Assembly (NCBI GenBank): GCA_017994695.1 | Contig: JAGOKF010000016.1 | Coordinates: forward strand, 1-60,173 | Reading direction: 5' to 3' | Origin: Myxococcota bacterium | Lineage (GTDB): Bacteria > Myxococcota_A > UBA9042 > DTJE01 | DNA length: 60,173 nt | Part shown: positions 28,076 to 36,158 of the stretch, in pieces | Layout of the letters: every line of letters begins with the position of its first letter | Position numbering within the stretch: the first letter of the stretch is position 1 | Position numbers and translations under genes: made by a program | Notes under the pieces: generated by a model | Told to the model about the DNA's origin: nothing | Seen by the model: only the letters and a program-made list of their open reading frames with translations | Database searches by the model: none

Positions 28076-29311
28076 TCACCGGGCGACGAACGCCCATCCC
28101 TCCAGGCGCGAACCGAAGCAGGCGGCCGTGGGGTCATCCAGTCCCCGGGGTTCCGGGTCCAGTCCCAGGACGAGGCGCATGTGCGCGACGGTGTAGTGCC
28201 CCACCACGGGCCAGCCGTCCCAGGGGGCCAGGGTGCCCTCCTGGCAGCCGTCGGACCCCAGCGCCTCCAGGAACTCCGGCACCGCGACGCCATAGGAGAC
28301 GGCCATCGCCACCAGTCCCCCCAGGTCCCGGCCGATCGCGCAAAGGTCCGTGAAGGCCAGGTGGCCCGCCCGGTCCAGGGAGACGAAGGTCCGGGGGGTC
28401 GGAGCCAGGCCGTTCCAGGTAGTCCGCTGGCCCGCCGAGGGGACCAGCGTGTCCACCGTCCCCGCGGCCATCAGCAGGGGCCGGCTCGGCGTCACGCCCA
28501 GCTGGGGGGACGGCCCTCCGGCCCAGCATGCCGCGCCGGCCAGGCCGTCCTGTTCGACCAGGACCAGGGCCGCCCCGGCGCCCATGGAATGGCCGGTCGC
28601 GACGACCCGGGTCCCGTCCACCCGGCCCTCCAGGGGACCGCCGGACCGGGCCGACTCGGCCAGCAGGAGGTCCCGGGTCGCCCGCAGGTCCCGGGTTCCC
28701 ACGTCGTCGAAGGCGAAGGTCCCGTCCATGAAGGCCGTCAGATTGCGCTCGACGTGATCCGGGGCCGCCACCACGAACCCCCAGGAGGCGAGGTGGGCCG
28801 TCAGCCAGGAGGACTGGCTCCGGAACGCGGCGATCCCGTGGCTGTACAGCGCCAGAGGAAAGGGGCCCGGGGCCGCCGGGAGGTCCCGCCAGGCGGGCAT
28901 CACGAACCAGGACGGTGCGCCGTCGGGGATCTTCGCCGCCTCCTCCGGGGGAAGCCATTCCCGGACGTCGTACGCGGCCCGGTCCCGTCCCGCCTCGGAC
29001 CCGGGCACCGCCGGGTACCAGACCTCGACCTTCCGGTCGGGAAGGTCCAGCGTCCGGACCCCGACCGGCCAGGGGCCGAAGCCCTCGTAAGGGGCGCAGG
29101 GGACCGGGGTCGCGTCCTCCAGGTCCCCGTCCGCACCCCGATCCTCCGCCCCGCCGGCCTCCGTTCCCTCTGCCGCGATCCCGTCGGCCGCCTCGGGACC
29201 GATCTCCTCGGGCGTCCGGACATCCGGTCCGGAGTCCGCCCCTCCACAGGCCATGAGCCCCAGGGCCAGGACGGCGATCCCTGCTGCGCCGGAAGTTCTC
29301 GACATGGGCAT
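28076..29311 (-). CDS. Lipoprotein alpha/beta hydrolase (PAF-acetylhydrolase/dienelactone-hydrolase type)
   Basis: The N-terminus has a hydrophobic stretch ending in a lipobox (LALGLMACGG), so the protein is probably a lipoprotein. A low-complexity acidic linker of about 50 residues follows, then an alpha/beta-hydrolase domain with PLALYSHGIAAF (oxyanion region), nucleophile motif GHSMG, a probable Asp in AAGTVDTLVP and a His in DRAGHLAFT. The closest known architecture is the PAF-acetylhydrolase-like or chlorophyllase-like esterases; substrate unknown. The start could be ATG 29311 or ATG 29305; neither has a strong ribosome site. Confidence 0.85.
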   Translation of the reverse strand: MPMSRTSGAAGIAVLALGLMACGGADSGPDVRTPEEIGPEAADGIAAEGTEAGGAEDRGADGDLEDATPVPCAPYEGFGPWPVGVRTLDLPDRKVEVWYPAVPGSEAGRDRAAYDVREWLPPEEAAKIPDGAPSWFVMPAWRDLPAAPGPFPLALYSHGIAAFRSQSSWLTAHLASWGFVVAAPDHVERNLTAFMDGTFAFDDVGTRDLRATRDLLLAESARSGGPLEGRVDGTRVVATGHSMGAGAALVLVEQDGLAGAACWAGGPSPQLGVTPSRPLLMAAGTVDTLVPSAGQRTTWNGLAPTPRTFVSLDRAGHLAFTDLCAIGRDLGGLVAMAVSYGVAVPEFLEALGSDGCQEGTLAPWDGWPVVGHYTVAHMRLVLGLDPEPRGLDDPTAACFGSRLEGWAFVAR

Positions 29312-29443
29312 TGCCCCGCTACCGGATGCCCGATGCTGCGCACGCCGGGGGAATTCCGCAAGGCCCCCGGATGGCCGGGAATGCCGGCGGCCCCGACTCC
29401 GCGCGGAGTGCCCCTTCGGGCGATCCCTCCGGCAGAATCGACA

Positions 29444-29472
29444 TTGACGGCAACGGGAGCCCCCTCTAGGAT
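29444..29472 (+). promoter_or_regulatory. Sigma-70-type promoter for pssA, possibly giving a leaderless mRNA
   Basis: TTGACG (29444-29449), a 17-base spacer, then TAGGAT (29467-29472). The expected transcription start, six to eight bases after the -10 box, falls on or next to the pssA ATG at 29480. Confidence 0.6.
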
Positions 29473-29479
29473 CGCGTCG

Positions 29480-30226
29480 ATGAAGACCTTCCCCCTCAAG
29501 GCCCTGATTCCCTTCGCCGCCACGGCGGGGAACCTGGTCGTCGGGCTCCTCTCGATCGTGCTGGCGGCTTCGGGGCGTTTTGAGGGGGCCGCCTGGTGCA
29601 TCGTCTATTCGGCGATCCTGGACAAGGCCGACGGGACCCTGGCCCGGGCGCTCCGGGTCGAAGGGTCCTTCGGCATGGAAATGGACTCCTTCGCGGACTA
29701 CACCTCCTTCGGCATCGCCCCGGGTACGCTGGCCTGGTTCCTGGCGGCGGCCCACCTGGAGGGATTCGCCCTCGTGTGGGTGGCCCTGGGAAGCCTGGCG
29801 ATGCCGCTGGCCGCCGCGACCCGGCTGGCGCGGTTCAACGCGGTGACCCACGAGGATCACTACTTCTTCGAGGGGGTCCCGACCACCTTGATCGGGGGGA
29901 TTCTGGCGACCTTCCTGTTGAGCCTCCTGGACCTGGGAGTGGCTCCGGGAATCGCCGCCCAGTGGATGGCACCCGCCTGCCTCGCGGGGGCATGGCTGAT
30001 GGTGGGCCGCATCCGCATCCCCAAGATCCAGCGACACGGACGGCGGTGGAAGGACATCGGGCAGGGGGTGGTCATCGGAGGGCTGACGATCCTGGCGGTG
30101 TTCCAGAAGGCCCCGGAAGCCCACTTCCTGCTGGGATCCGCCTATGTGGCGGTTTCCTTCCTGCGCCATGGACGATTCAGGAAGGAGGCCTCCGGGGCCT
30201 CCGGCACGGGAGGAGGTGTGCGTTGA
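29480..30226 (+). CDS. pssA: CDP-diacylglycerol-serine O-phosphatidyltransferase
   Basis: The 248-residue membrane protein has the full CDP-alcohol phosphotransferase motif DGx2ARx8Gx3Dx3D (DGTLARALRVEGSFG then MEMDSFAD), which binds the CDP-lipid and metals. There are about six to eight membrane spans, and AATRLARFN, typical of phosphatidylserine synthases, follows. Pss makes phosphatidylserine, the precursor of phosphatidylethanolamine; no psd gene is in the window. Its TGA overlaps the TTG start of the next gene. Only a weak AGGA precedes the ATG, which fits leaderless initiation. Confidence 0.9.
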   Translation: MKTFPLKALIPFAATAGNLVVGLLSIVLAASGRFEGAAWCIVYSAILDKADGTLARALRVEGSFGMEMDSFADYTSFGIAPGTLAWFLAAAHLEGFALVWVALGSLAMPLAAATRLARFNAVTHEDHYFFEGVPTTLIGGILATFLLSLLDLGVAPGIAAQWMAPACLAGAWLMVGRIRIPKIQRHGRRWKDIGQGVVIGGLTILAVFQKAPEAHFLLGSAYVAVSFLRHGRFRKEASGASGTGGGVR

Positions 30227-31560
30227 ACGCATCGGAACCTCATGGCACCCGGGGGACGGCGCTGGTGATCGAGGACCTGGATGGGGACCTCGCCGCCCTC
30301 CAGGACGTCCTCGGGCGCCTGGGGTACGACGTCCTTCCGCTGGAGGAGCCGGCCCGATCGGCCCCGGACTCCTGGGATCACCGCGCCCGTCTCGTCGTGC
30401 TGTGCGCGGACGTCAAGAACGGCTTCAACCTCTGCCTGAAACTGAAGAAGCATCCGGTCTGGAAGCGGATTCCCCTGATCCTGACCACCGGGAAGGCGAG
30501 TCCCGAGGTCATCCGGAAGCACCGGCTGCTTCCCACCCGGGCCGACGCCTACCTGTTCAAGCCCCTGAAGGCCGAGGAACTGGTCCAGGCCGTCCGGGAG
30601 GTCCTTCCCGAGGACTTCCAGGCGCCCCTCGCCGCTCACCCGGAGCACGAAACCGAACTCCCCGTGGGCGCGGTGGCGGAACGAACGCTGGTCTCCCCTG
30701 GTCAACTGGAAAACGCGGTCGTCAACTACGTCGAAGAGGAGGTCCGGACGATCCGGTCCACGCTGGAACGCCTGATCAGCGAGAAGCCTCCCACCGGCCC
30801 GGTCCCGGTTCCCGGGATCGACCCGGCCGAGTTCCAGACCCGCCTGGAGGAGGTCCGGGCGCTGGCCCGCCAGCAGGCCGAGGCGGCCTTCGCCGTCGAG
30901 CGGGAACGGCTCCGGACCGAGGCACTGCAGCACCAGGCCCTGGCCCTGGAGGCCCGGGGACAGGTCGAGGAGGTCCGCAAGGACCTGGCGGAAGCGCGGC
31001 GGATGCTGGCCGAGGCCCAGGCCCGGGCCGAGGAGGCCCGCATGGAGACCGCCGAGGTGAAGGGCCGCCTGTCCGAGGCGCTGGAACGGCAGGAGGAACT
31101 CCGGGCGGAACTGGACCAGACCACGCTGCTGTTCGAGCGGCTGGAGGCCGGCTACAAGGACGCCCAGCGGAAGGTGGAAGCGGAGCGGGACGCCGCGCTG
31201 GAGGAGGCGGCCCGACTGGAGGCGGCACTGGAGGAGGCGCGGGAGAAGGCCGAGACGCAGTGGAAGACCGCCCTGGAAGAGGCCCGGGCCGCCGAGGCCG
31301 CCAGCACCCAGGAAGCCGAGAAGATGCGCAAGGAACTCCAGACGATGAAGAAGCGCCTGGAGGCCGCGACCGCCGCCGGGGCCAGGGTGGCCGAACTGGA
31401 GAGCGAGGTGGACGCCCTGACCCAGCAGCTGGAGACCGCCCGCCAGGCCCTGCAGGATTCGGAATCGCTGCGGCAGGCGGAAGCCGAGGCCCGGCAGGAG
31501 ATCGAGGAACTGAGGTCCCGGATCGATCAGGCCCGGAGGATCCTGGAGGGTGGCCGATGA
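30223..31560 (+). CDS. Pseudoreceiver-coiled-coil protein, FrzS/AglZ-like
   Basis: The 445-residue protein starts at TTG 30223, six bases after AGGAGG, overlapping the pssA stop (TTGA). Residues 10-128 form a receiver fold (ALVIEDLDGDLAAL, RLVVLCADVKNGFN, YLFKPLKAEEL), but Cys61 sits where the phospho-Asp should be; Lys113 is kept. Residues about 190-440 are one long Glu/Ala/Arg-rich coiled coil. This layout and the string LCLKLKK resemble M. xanthus FrzS and AglZ, polar motility proteins with atypical receivers. A polar scaffold role is inferred. It is coupled by ATGA to a lipoprotein gene. Confidence 0.85.
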   Translation: MNASEPHGTRGTALVIEDLDGDLAALQDVLGRLGYDVLPLEEPARSAPDSWDHRARLVVLCADVKNGFNLCLKLKKHPVWKRIPLILTTGKASPEVIRKHRLLPTRADAYLFKPLKAEELVQAVREVLPEDFQAPLAAHPEHETELPVGAVAERTLVSPGQLENAVVNYVEEEVRTIRSTLERLISEKPPTGPVPVPGIDPAEFQTRLEEVRALARQQAEAAFAVERERLRTEALQHQALALEARGQVEEVRKDLAEARRMLAEAQARAEEARMETAEVKGRLSEALERQEELRAELDQTTLLFERLEAGYKDAQRKVEAERDAALEEAARLEAALEEAREKAETQWKTALEEARAAEAASTQEAEKMRKELQTMKKRLEAATAAGARVAELESEVDALTQQLETARQALQDSESLRQAEAEARQEIEELRSRIDQARRILEGGR

Positions 31561-31940
31561 GGATTCCCGCCGGCGCGCTGATTCCCGGTCTGGTCCTGCT
31601 CTGCGCCGCGTGTTCCCCGGGGGTCGGGGACTCCTGCGCGAGCAACTCCGACTGTGGCACCGAACTGACCTGCGATCGGTCCCAGCCCGGGGGCTACTGC
31701 ACCCGGACTCCCTGCGTCCGTTCCGGGTGCCCGTCCAACGCCGTCTGCGTGGTGTACGGGGACCAGATCTCCTACTGCATGGCCCTGTGCGGGCCCTTCG
31801 CCTTCTGTCGTCCCGAGTACACCTGTCTGGAAAACCACCCCCGGGCCGGCGAGGAGGGAGGAACCTACCCGGCCTTCTGTTCCCCGGCTCCCGCGCCGGC
31901 ATCGGAGTCCCGGGACGTCCCGCCGGCCGACACCCCCTGA
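31557..31940 (+). CDS. Small Cys-rich lipoprotein
   Basis: A 127-residue protein with a lipobox signal peptide (LIPGLVLLCAAC, lipidated Cys about residue 19). The mature part has repeated Cys-rich units (SCASNSDCGTELTCD, GYCTRTPCVRSGCPSNAVC), probably disulfide-linked, and ends in a Pro/Ala-rich tail. Such SDC-type lipoproteins are common in Myxococcota-like genomes, with unknown roles. It overlaps the FrzS-like gene by ATGA and ends the pssA operon. Confidence 0.8.
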   Translation: MRIPAGALIPGLVLLCAACSPGVGDSCASNSDCGTELTCDRSQPGGYCTRTPCVRSGCPSNAVCVVYGDQISYCMALCGPFAFCRPEYTCLENHPRAGEEGGTYPAFCSPAPAPASESRDVPPADTP

Positions 31941-32009
31941 TCCCGCCCCTCCGGGCCCGGATGGAACAATCCCCGTGCACTCGTCGATCCCGCTCCGGAC
32001 TGCCGGCGT

Positions 32010-32038
32010 TTGACCCATGCCCGGGAAAGGCCTAGACT
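32010..32038 (+). promoter_or_regulatory. Sigma-70-type promoter for rsfS-comF
   Basis: TTGACC (32010-32015), a 17-base spacer, then TAGACT (32033-32038). The leader to the rsfS ATG at 32105 would be about 60 bases and contains the CAGGAGG ribosome site. Confidence 0.6.
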
Positions 32039-32104
32039 CCGCCTGCGAATCGCCCCTTGTGCCCGGGGCATCCCTGGGGGATCCGCCGGGCCAACAGGAG
32101 GTCC

Positions 32105-32566
32105 ATGGAACCGAAGACCCTCGCGAAGGCCCCCCGCAGGACCGGAAAGGCGCCGCCCCTTCCCGATGCCTTCCAGGAACCCCGGGCGCTGGCGGCCGCG
32201 ATCCTCGAGGCCGCCTGGTCGAAGAACGCCTACCAGACCCGGGCGATCCAGGTGGGGAGCCTGGTGGACTACACGGACATCTTCCTGATCCTGACCGGCC
32301 GGTCGGACCGGCATGTCCGGGCCATCGCCGACGAGATCGAGGCCCGGATGAAGCAGCAGGGAGTCCTCCCCCTGGGGATCGAGGGCCGGCAGGCGAACAC
32401 CTGGATCCTGCTGGATTACGGGGACGTGGTGGTCCACGTCTTCGAGAAGTCGGCCCGGGACTACTACAACCTGGATCACCTCTGGGGCGAGGCGCCGCCG
32501 ATTCCCGTCGAGGAGCCCGTCTGGGTGAAGGACTTCGCCCGGTCCGAGGACTCGGGGGACTGGTAG
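32105..32566 (+). CDS. rsfS: Ribosome silencing factor RsfS (Iojap family)
   Basis: RsfS binds ribosomal protein L14 and blocks subunit joining in starvation. The 153-residue protein has the family core VDYTDIFLILTGRSDRHVRA, IEGRQANTWILLDYGDVVVHVF and YYNLDHLWG. A 30-residue basic N-terminal extension precedes the core. ATG 32105 follows AGGAGG; in-frame upstream codons have no such site. It is not next to nadD or obg, its common neighbours. Confidence 0.94.
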   Translation: MEPKTLAKAPRRTGKAPPLPDAFQEPRALAAAILEAAWSKNAYQTRAIQVGSLVDYTDIFLILTGRSDRHVRAIADEIEARMKQQGVLPLGIEGRQANTWILLDYGDVVVHVFEKSARDYYNLDHLWGEAPPIPVEEPVWVKDFARSEDSGDW

Positions 32567-33309
32567 CCTCCCTGCATCCCCTCCGGGGACTCCGGCGAAT
32601 CCTCCGGGAACTGTCGGCCGCCGCCTTTCCGGCTTCCTGCGGCGCCTGCGGCGCTCCGGTTTCCCGGGAGGACGAGATCCCGGACCTCGTTCCCCTCTGC
32701 CGACCATGCCGGGAGGCCCTGGTCGCCGCGCCGGACGGCTGTCCGGGATGCGGCCGGCCGGTCCCCGTCCCCGAAGATCCCTGTCCCGGCTGCCGGGCCG
32801 ATCCCCCCCCCTTCCGCAGCCTGTCGGCGGTGACCGTCTATGGCGGCACCGGCCGGGCCCTCGTGATCCGCCTGAAGCACGGCCGGCGACCCGACCTGGC
32901 CCGGCCGCTCGGGACCTGGATGGCCGTCCTGGCCCACCGCCGAAGGCTGACCGGCCCGAACACGGTGGTGGTGCCCGTGGGGCCCTGGCCGGCACACACC
33001 CTGAAGCGTGGGTACTCGGCCCCGGTGCTGCTGGCCCGGGAGGTGGCCCGCCGGACCGGCACCGGCTGGATCCCGGACCTCCTGGTCCGCGTCCGTCCTC
33101 CGGGCGACCCCCACGGGAGCCGCCGGGAACGCGCCGAGGCGGCGAGGGAGGCCTGGACCCTCCGGCGTCCCGGCCGCGTGTCCGGACGGGACGTGCTGCT
33201 GGTGGACGACGTGGTGACCACCGGGGCCACGGTGTCGGAAGCCTCCCGGCTGTTGATCCGCGCCGGGGCCCGGCAGGTGGACGTGCTGGCCCTGGCCAGG
33301 GTCGATTGA
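32560..33309 (+). CDS. ComF-family amidophosphoribosyltransferase-like protein
   Basis: The protein has N-terminal zinc-finger Cys pairs (CGACG, LCRPC, CPGCGRP, CPGC), then a phosphoribosyltransferase domain with VVVPVGPWP, RGYS, and the PRPP loop VLLVDDVVTTGAT. ComF proteins are needed for DNA uptake in some bacteria, in others their role is unknown. No ATG, GTG or TTG occurs in frame between the far-upstream ATG 32017 and the zinc finger. CTG 32560 (LVASLHPLRGL), overlapping the rsfS stop, gives a normal-looking N-terminus and is my best guess for the start. Confidence 0.88.
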   Translation: MVASLHPLRGLRRILRELSAAAFPASCGACGAPVSREDEIPDLVPLCRPCREALVAAPDGCPGCGRPVPVPEDPCPGCRADPPPFRSLSAVTVYGGTGRALVIRLKHGRRPDLARPLGTWMAVLAHRRRLTGPNTVVVPVGPWPAHTLKRGYSAPVLLAREVARRTGTGWIPDLLVRVRPPGDPHGSRRERAEAAREAWTLRRPGRVSGRDVLLVDDVVTTGATVSEASRLLIRAGARQVDVLALARVD

Positions 33310-33392
33310 CCGGAGGCCCCATCGGCCATAGGGTTCGCGCTGGCCGGGGGCGGCGGGCCTCCGGCGGACCGTTCCCGCGACGAGGGGGGCCG

Positions 33393-34658
33393 ATGACCTG
33401 GAATCTGGCATGGGGACTGGGACTGGCGGTCGTGGCGCTGGCGCTGGGGGCCCTGCGGGCGGACCTGGGAAGCCTGTCGATGGCGGGGCGAGCCTGGAAG
33501 GCGGTCCGGGTGCTGCTGCTGGCACTGGGCATCGCGGTGCTGTTCGACCTGGTGCCGGTCCCGCGGATCGGCGAGGAGGAAGGGCCCCCGGTGGCATGGC
33601 GCACCGACGTGGAGGAGGCCCTGGCCGAGGCCCGGACGACAGGCCGGATGGCCATCCTGGACGCCGGGGCCGAATGGTGCGCCGCCTGCAAGGAACTGGA
33701 GCGGAAGACCTTCCGGGACCCGGCGGTCGTCGAGGCCCTGAAGGACTTCGTGGCGATCCGCGTGGACATGACCGACTTCGATCCCGCCCAGCAGCGCCTG
33801 GAGGCCCTGGGCATCCAGGTCTCCTCGCTGCCCTACGTGGCCTTCTTCCTCCCCGACGGGCGCCTGAATCCCGGGGTCACGCTCCGGGACTACGAAGCCC
33901 CCTCGGCCTTCCTTCGCCGGGTCTCCCAGGCCGGGACCTGGCAGCAGGAGGAAGGGGGGCCCGTGGCCCGCTGGCTGGCGGAGAAGGGCATCCTCTGGGC
34001 GATGCTGCTGGCACTGCTGGCGGGCATCGGGGTCAGCCTCACGCCCTGCGTGTACCCGATGATCCCCGTCACGCTGGGCGTCCTGGGAGCCCGGGGATCC
34101 GGGGACGGCCCGGCGCCGTCCCTGGGATACCGGGTCGGAAGGGCGGCGGTCTTCGTCCTGGGCATGGTGATCACCTACGCGGCGCTGGGGGTCGCTTCGG
34201 CCCTGCTGGGAAAGGGGTTCGGTTCCTGGATCCAGCACCCGGCCGTGACCCTGGCGATGGCGGCCCTGTTCGCGGCCCTGGCCCTGTCCTACCTGGGATT
34301 CTTCGCCCTGGACCTCCCCGAGGGAGTGAAGGCCCGAATGGGGGCCCGGAGGGGGGGGCTCCTGGGACTGGCCCTGGTGGGAGGGACCACGGGACTCCTG
34401 GCGGCGCCCTGCGCCGGTCCGGTGGTGGTGGGGATCCTGGCCGTGGTGAGCGCCACCCAGTCCATCGGCCTCGGCCTCGCCTTGATGCTGTCCTTCGGCA
34501 CCGGCCTGGGAATCCTTTTCTTCGCCCTCGGGGTGTCCAGCGCCCTGGTGGCCCGGCGGCCCAGGAGCGGCCCCTGGATGGAACGCATCGAACTGGCCCT
34601 GGCCACGGGCCTGCTGATCGTGGCCCTCTACTACGGCCGGCTGGGCCTGGGCCTGTGA
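33393..34658 (+). CDS. DsbD-like thiol:disulfide transmembrane protein with permuted domain order
   Basis: The 421-residue protein begins with two hydrophobic segments (about 5-22 and 38-55). Next is a thioredoxin-like domain (about 65-180) with EWCAACKELE (Cys96, Cys99), matching the CVACK site of the C-terminal DsbD domain. Last is a six-span or so DsbD/CcdA membrane domain (about 200-421) with Cys219 (LTPCVYPMIP) and Cys340 (AAPCAGPVV). Classical DsbD has the thioredoxin domain at the C-terminus. It should carry reducing power from cytoplasmic thioredoxin to periplasmic thiols. Start ATG 33393 follows GAGGGGGG. Confidence 0.9.
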   Translation: MTWNLAWGLGLAVVALALGALRADLGSLSMAGRAWKAVRVLLLALGIAVLFDLVPVPRIGEEEGPPVAWRTDVEEALAEARTTGRMAILDAGAEWCAACKELERKTFRDPAVVEALKDFVAIRVDMTDFDPAQQRLEALGIQVSSLPYVAFFLPDGRLNPGVTLRDYEAPSAFLRRVSQAGTWQQEEGGPVARWLAEKGILWAMLLALLAGIGVSLTPCVYPMIPVTLGVLGARGSGDGPAPSLGYRVGRAAVFVLGMVITYAALGVASALLGKGFGSWIQHPAVTLAMAALFAALALSYLGFFALDLPEGVKARMGARRGGLLGLALVGGTTGLLAAPCAGPVVVGILAVVSATQSIGLGLALMLSFGTGLGILFFALGVSSALVARRPRSGPWMERIELALATGLLIVALYYGRLGLGL

Positions 34659-34663
34659 AGGGC

Positions 34664-34700
34664 CCGGTCCCTTCGACCGGACATCCGTTGCGGATCTTTC
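34664..34700 (+). terminator. Tandem hairpins, possible terminator of the DsbD-like gene
   Basis: CCGGTC (34664-34669) pairs with GACCGG (34675-34680) around a five-base loop. Directly after, ATCCG (34683-34687) pairs with CGGAT (34691-34695) around TTG and is followed by the T-rich CTTTCCTT. The stop of the DsbD-like gene is five bases upstream. Confidence 0.4.
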
Positions 34701-34752
34701 CTTCGTCCCGGTTTCCTGCTACCTTCGCGCCGCCTCGAGGCGTCCGTGGGCG

Positions 34753-35400
34753 ATGGAACCGCAGGTCCCGATCCAGGCAGTCGTCTTCGACTTCGACGGC
34801 ACGCTGGTGGACACGATGGGCGGCTTCGCGGACATCGCCGCAGGAATCCTGCACCGCACCTACGGAATGGACCCGACGGAGGCCCGCCGGCAGTACCTGC
34901 TGACCTCGGGCCTGCCCTTCGACCAGCAGGTGGAAATCATCCGCCCCGGGGATCCGCGGAACCGGGACGCGGTGGCCGAGTTCGAGTCCGCCAAGCAGGA
35001 GGGCTTCTTCCGGGAACGGTTCTCCGGGGACGTCCGGAAGACCATCCGGGGCCTGCGGTCCCGGGGATTCCGGTGCATCGTCTCGTCGAACAACTTCCAG
35101 CACCTGATCGACCGGTTCGTGGCCCGGGAGTCCGACTGCCCCTTCGACCTGGTGCTGGGAGCCGCCCCGAACTTCTACAAGGGGCGGGACCATTTCCTCC
35201 GGGTCCAGGAGGTCTTCGGCCTGCGGCCCGACCAGCTGCTCTACGTGGGGGACTCCCTGAAGGATGCCGAGAAGGCACTGGCCAACGGAGTCGCCTTCAT
35301 CGCGCGCCTGGGGACCTTCCGCCGGGAGGACTTCGAGGCCCGCTTCCCGGGGGTCCGGGCGATCGAACATCTCTCCCAACTGCTGGACGTGCTGCCATGA
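34753..35400 (+). CDS. HAD-superfamily phosphatase (phosphoglycolate-phosphatase-like)
   Basis: A 215-residue HAD hydrolase: VVFDFDGTLVDTM (motif I nucleophile Asp), IVSSNN (motif II Ser), a Lys in FYKGRDHF, and LLYVGDSLKDAEKA (motif IV acidic pair). A helical cap lies between motifs I and II. It likely removes phosphate from a small sugar phosphate or phosphoglycolate; the substrate is not shown. The stop overlaps the start of the nucleotidyltransferase gene (ATGA), and that gene overlaps a ROK kinase gene the same way, so the three products probably share a pathway. Confidence 0.9.
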   Translation: MEPQVPIQAVVFDFDGTLVDTMGGFADIAAGILHRTYGMDPTEARRQYLLTSGLPFDQQVEIIRPGDPRNRDAVAEFESAKQEGFFRERFSGDVRKTIRGLRSRGFRCIVSSNNFQHLIDRFVARESDCPFDLVLGAAPNFYKGRDHFLRVQEVFGLRPDQLLYVGDSLKDAEKALANGVAFIARLGTFRREDFEARFPGVRAIEHLSQLLDVLP

Positions 35401-36158
35401 ACCGACCGTCGTCCGTGATCCTGCTGGCCGCGGGCCTGGGAAACCGCCTGCGCCCCCTGACCGAGTCCCTGCCCAAGGCCCTGGTCCCCTGCGGCGGCTG
35501 GCCGCTGCTGGCCTACGACCTGGAGTTCGCCCGGCGGGCCCTCGCCCCCGGGGGGAAACTGGTGGTCGTCACGGGCCACCTCCGGGAACTGGTCGAGGAA
35601 TACCTCGCCCGGGCGGCCCCCGAGGCCATCGCCGTCCACAACCCCGACTACGAGAAGGCGAACCTGCTGTCGGTCGCCGCGGGGCTCCGGGAGGTGGAAG
35701 GGGACTTCCTGCTGATGAACGTCGACCACATCTACCCCCTGGCCTTCGCCGACCGGATGACCCGGAGCGACGGGGACGTCGTCTGCGCGGTGGACCACGA
35801 CCGTCCGCTGGGTCCCGACGACATGAAGGTCGGCCTGGATGCCCGGGGACGGGTGGCCCGGATCAGCAAGCGCCTGGAGACCTGGGACCTGGGCTACATC
35901 GGCATGACCCTCGTGCGCCCGGCCGGATTGCCCCGGTGGCGGCAATGCTTCGACCGGCTGCTGGCCGAACGACCCGCCACCGCGGTGGCCGAGGAGGTGA
36001 TCCAGGCCCTGGCCGACCAGGGCACCCCCGCCCAGGTGTGCGACCTCTCGGGGCTGTCCTGGCTGGAGGTGGACACCCTCGAGGACCTGGAGGCCGCCGA
36101 GACGCGGCTGGCCGAGTGCCCCGACCTGATCCACCGGGACTGGAACTCCCCCCGATGA
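35397..36158 (+). CDS. Nucleotidyltransferase (NTP_transferase family, substrate unknown)
   Basis: The 253-residue protein has LLAAGLGNRLRPLTE and LPKALVPCGG (nucleotide binding), NPDYEKANLLSVAAG, and LLMNVDHIYP with a metal-binding Asp. The NxxYxxxNxLxS pattern recalls cytidylyltransferases for alcohol or polyol phosphates (choline, inositol or phosphoglycerate types) as well as sugar-1-phosphate enzymes. It differs from the nucleotidyltransferase of the glycan locus at 18889. Both ends overlap neighbours by ATGA (HAD phosphatase before, ROK kinase after). Confidence 0.88.
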   Translation: MNRPSSVILLAAGLGNRLRPLTESLPKALVPCGGWPLLAYDLEFARRALAPGGKLVVVTGHLRELVEEYLARAAPEAIAVHNPDYEKANLLSVAAGLREVEGDFLLMNVDHIYPLAFADRMTRSDGDVVCAVDHDRPLGPDDMKVGLDARGRVARISKRLETWDLGYIGMTLVRPAGLPRWRQCFDRLLAERPATAVAEEVIQALADQGTPAQVCDLSGLSWLEVDTLEDLEAAETRLAECPDLIHRDWNSPR

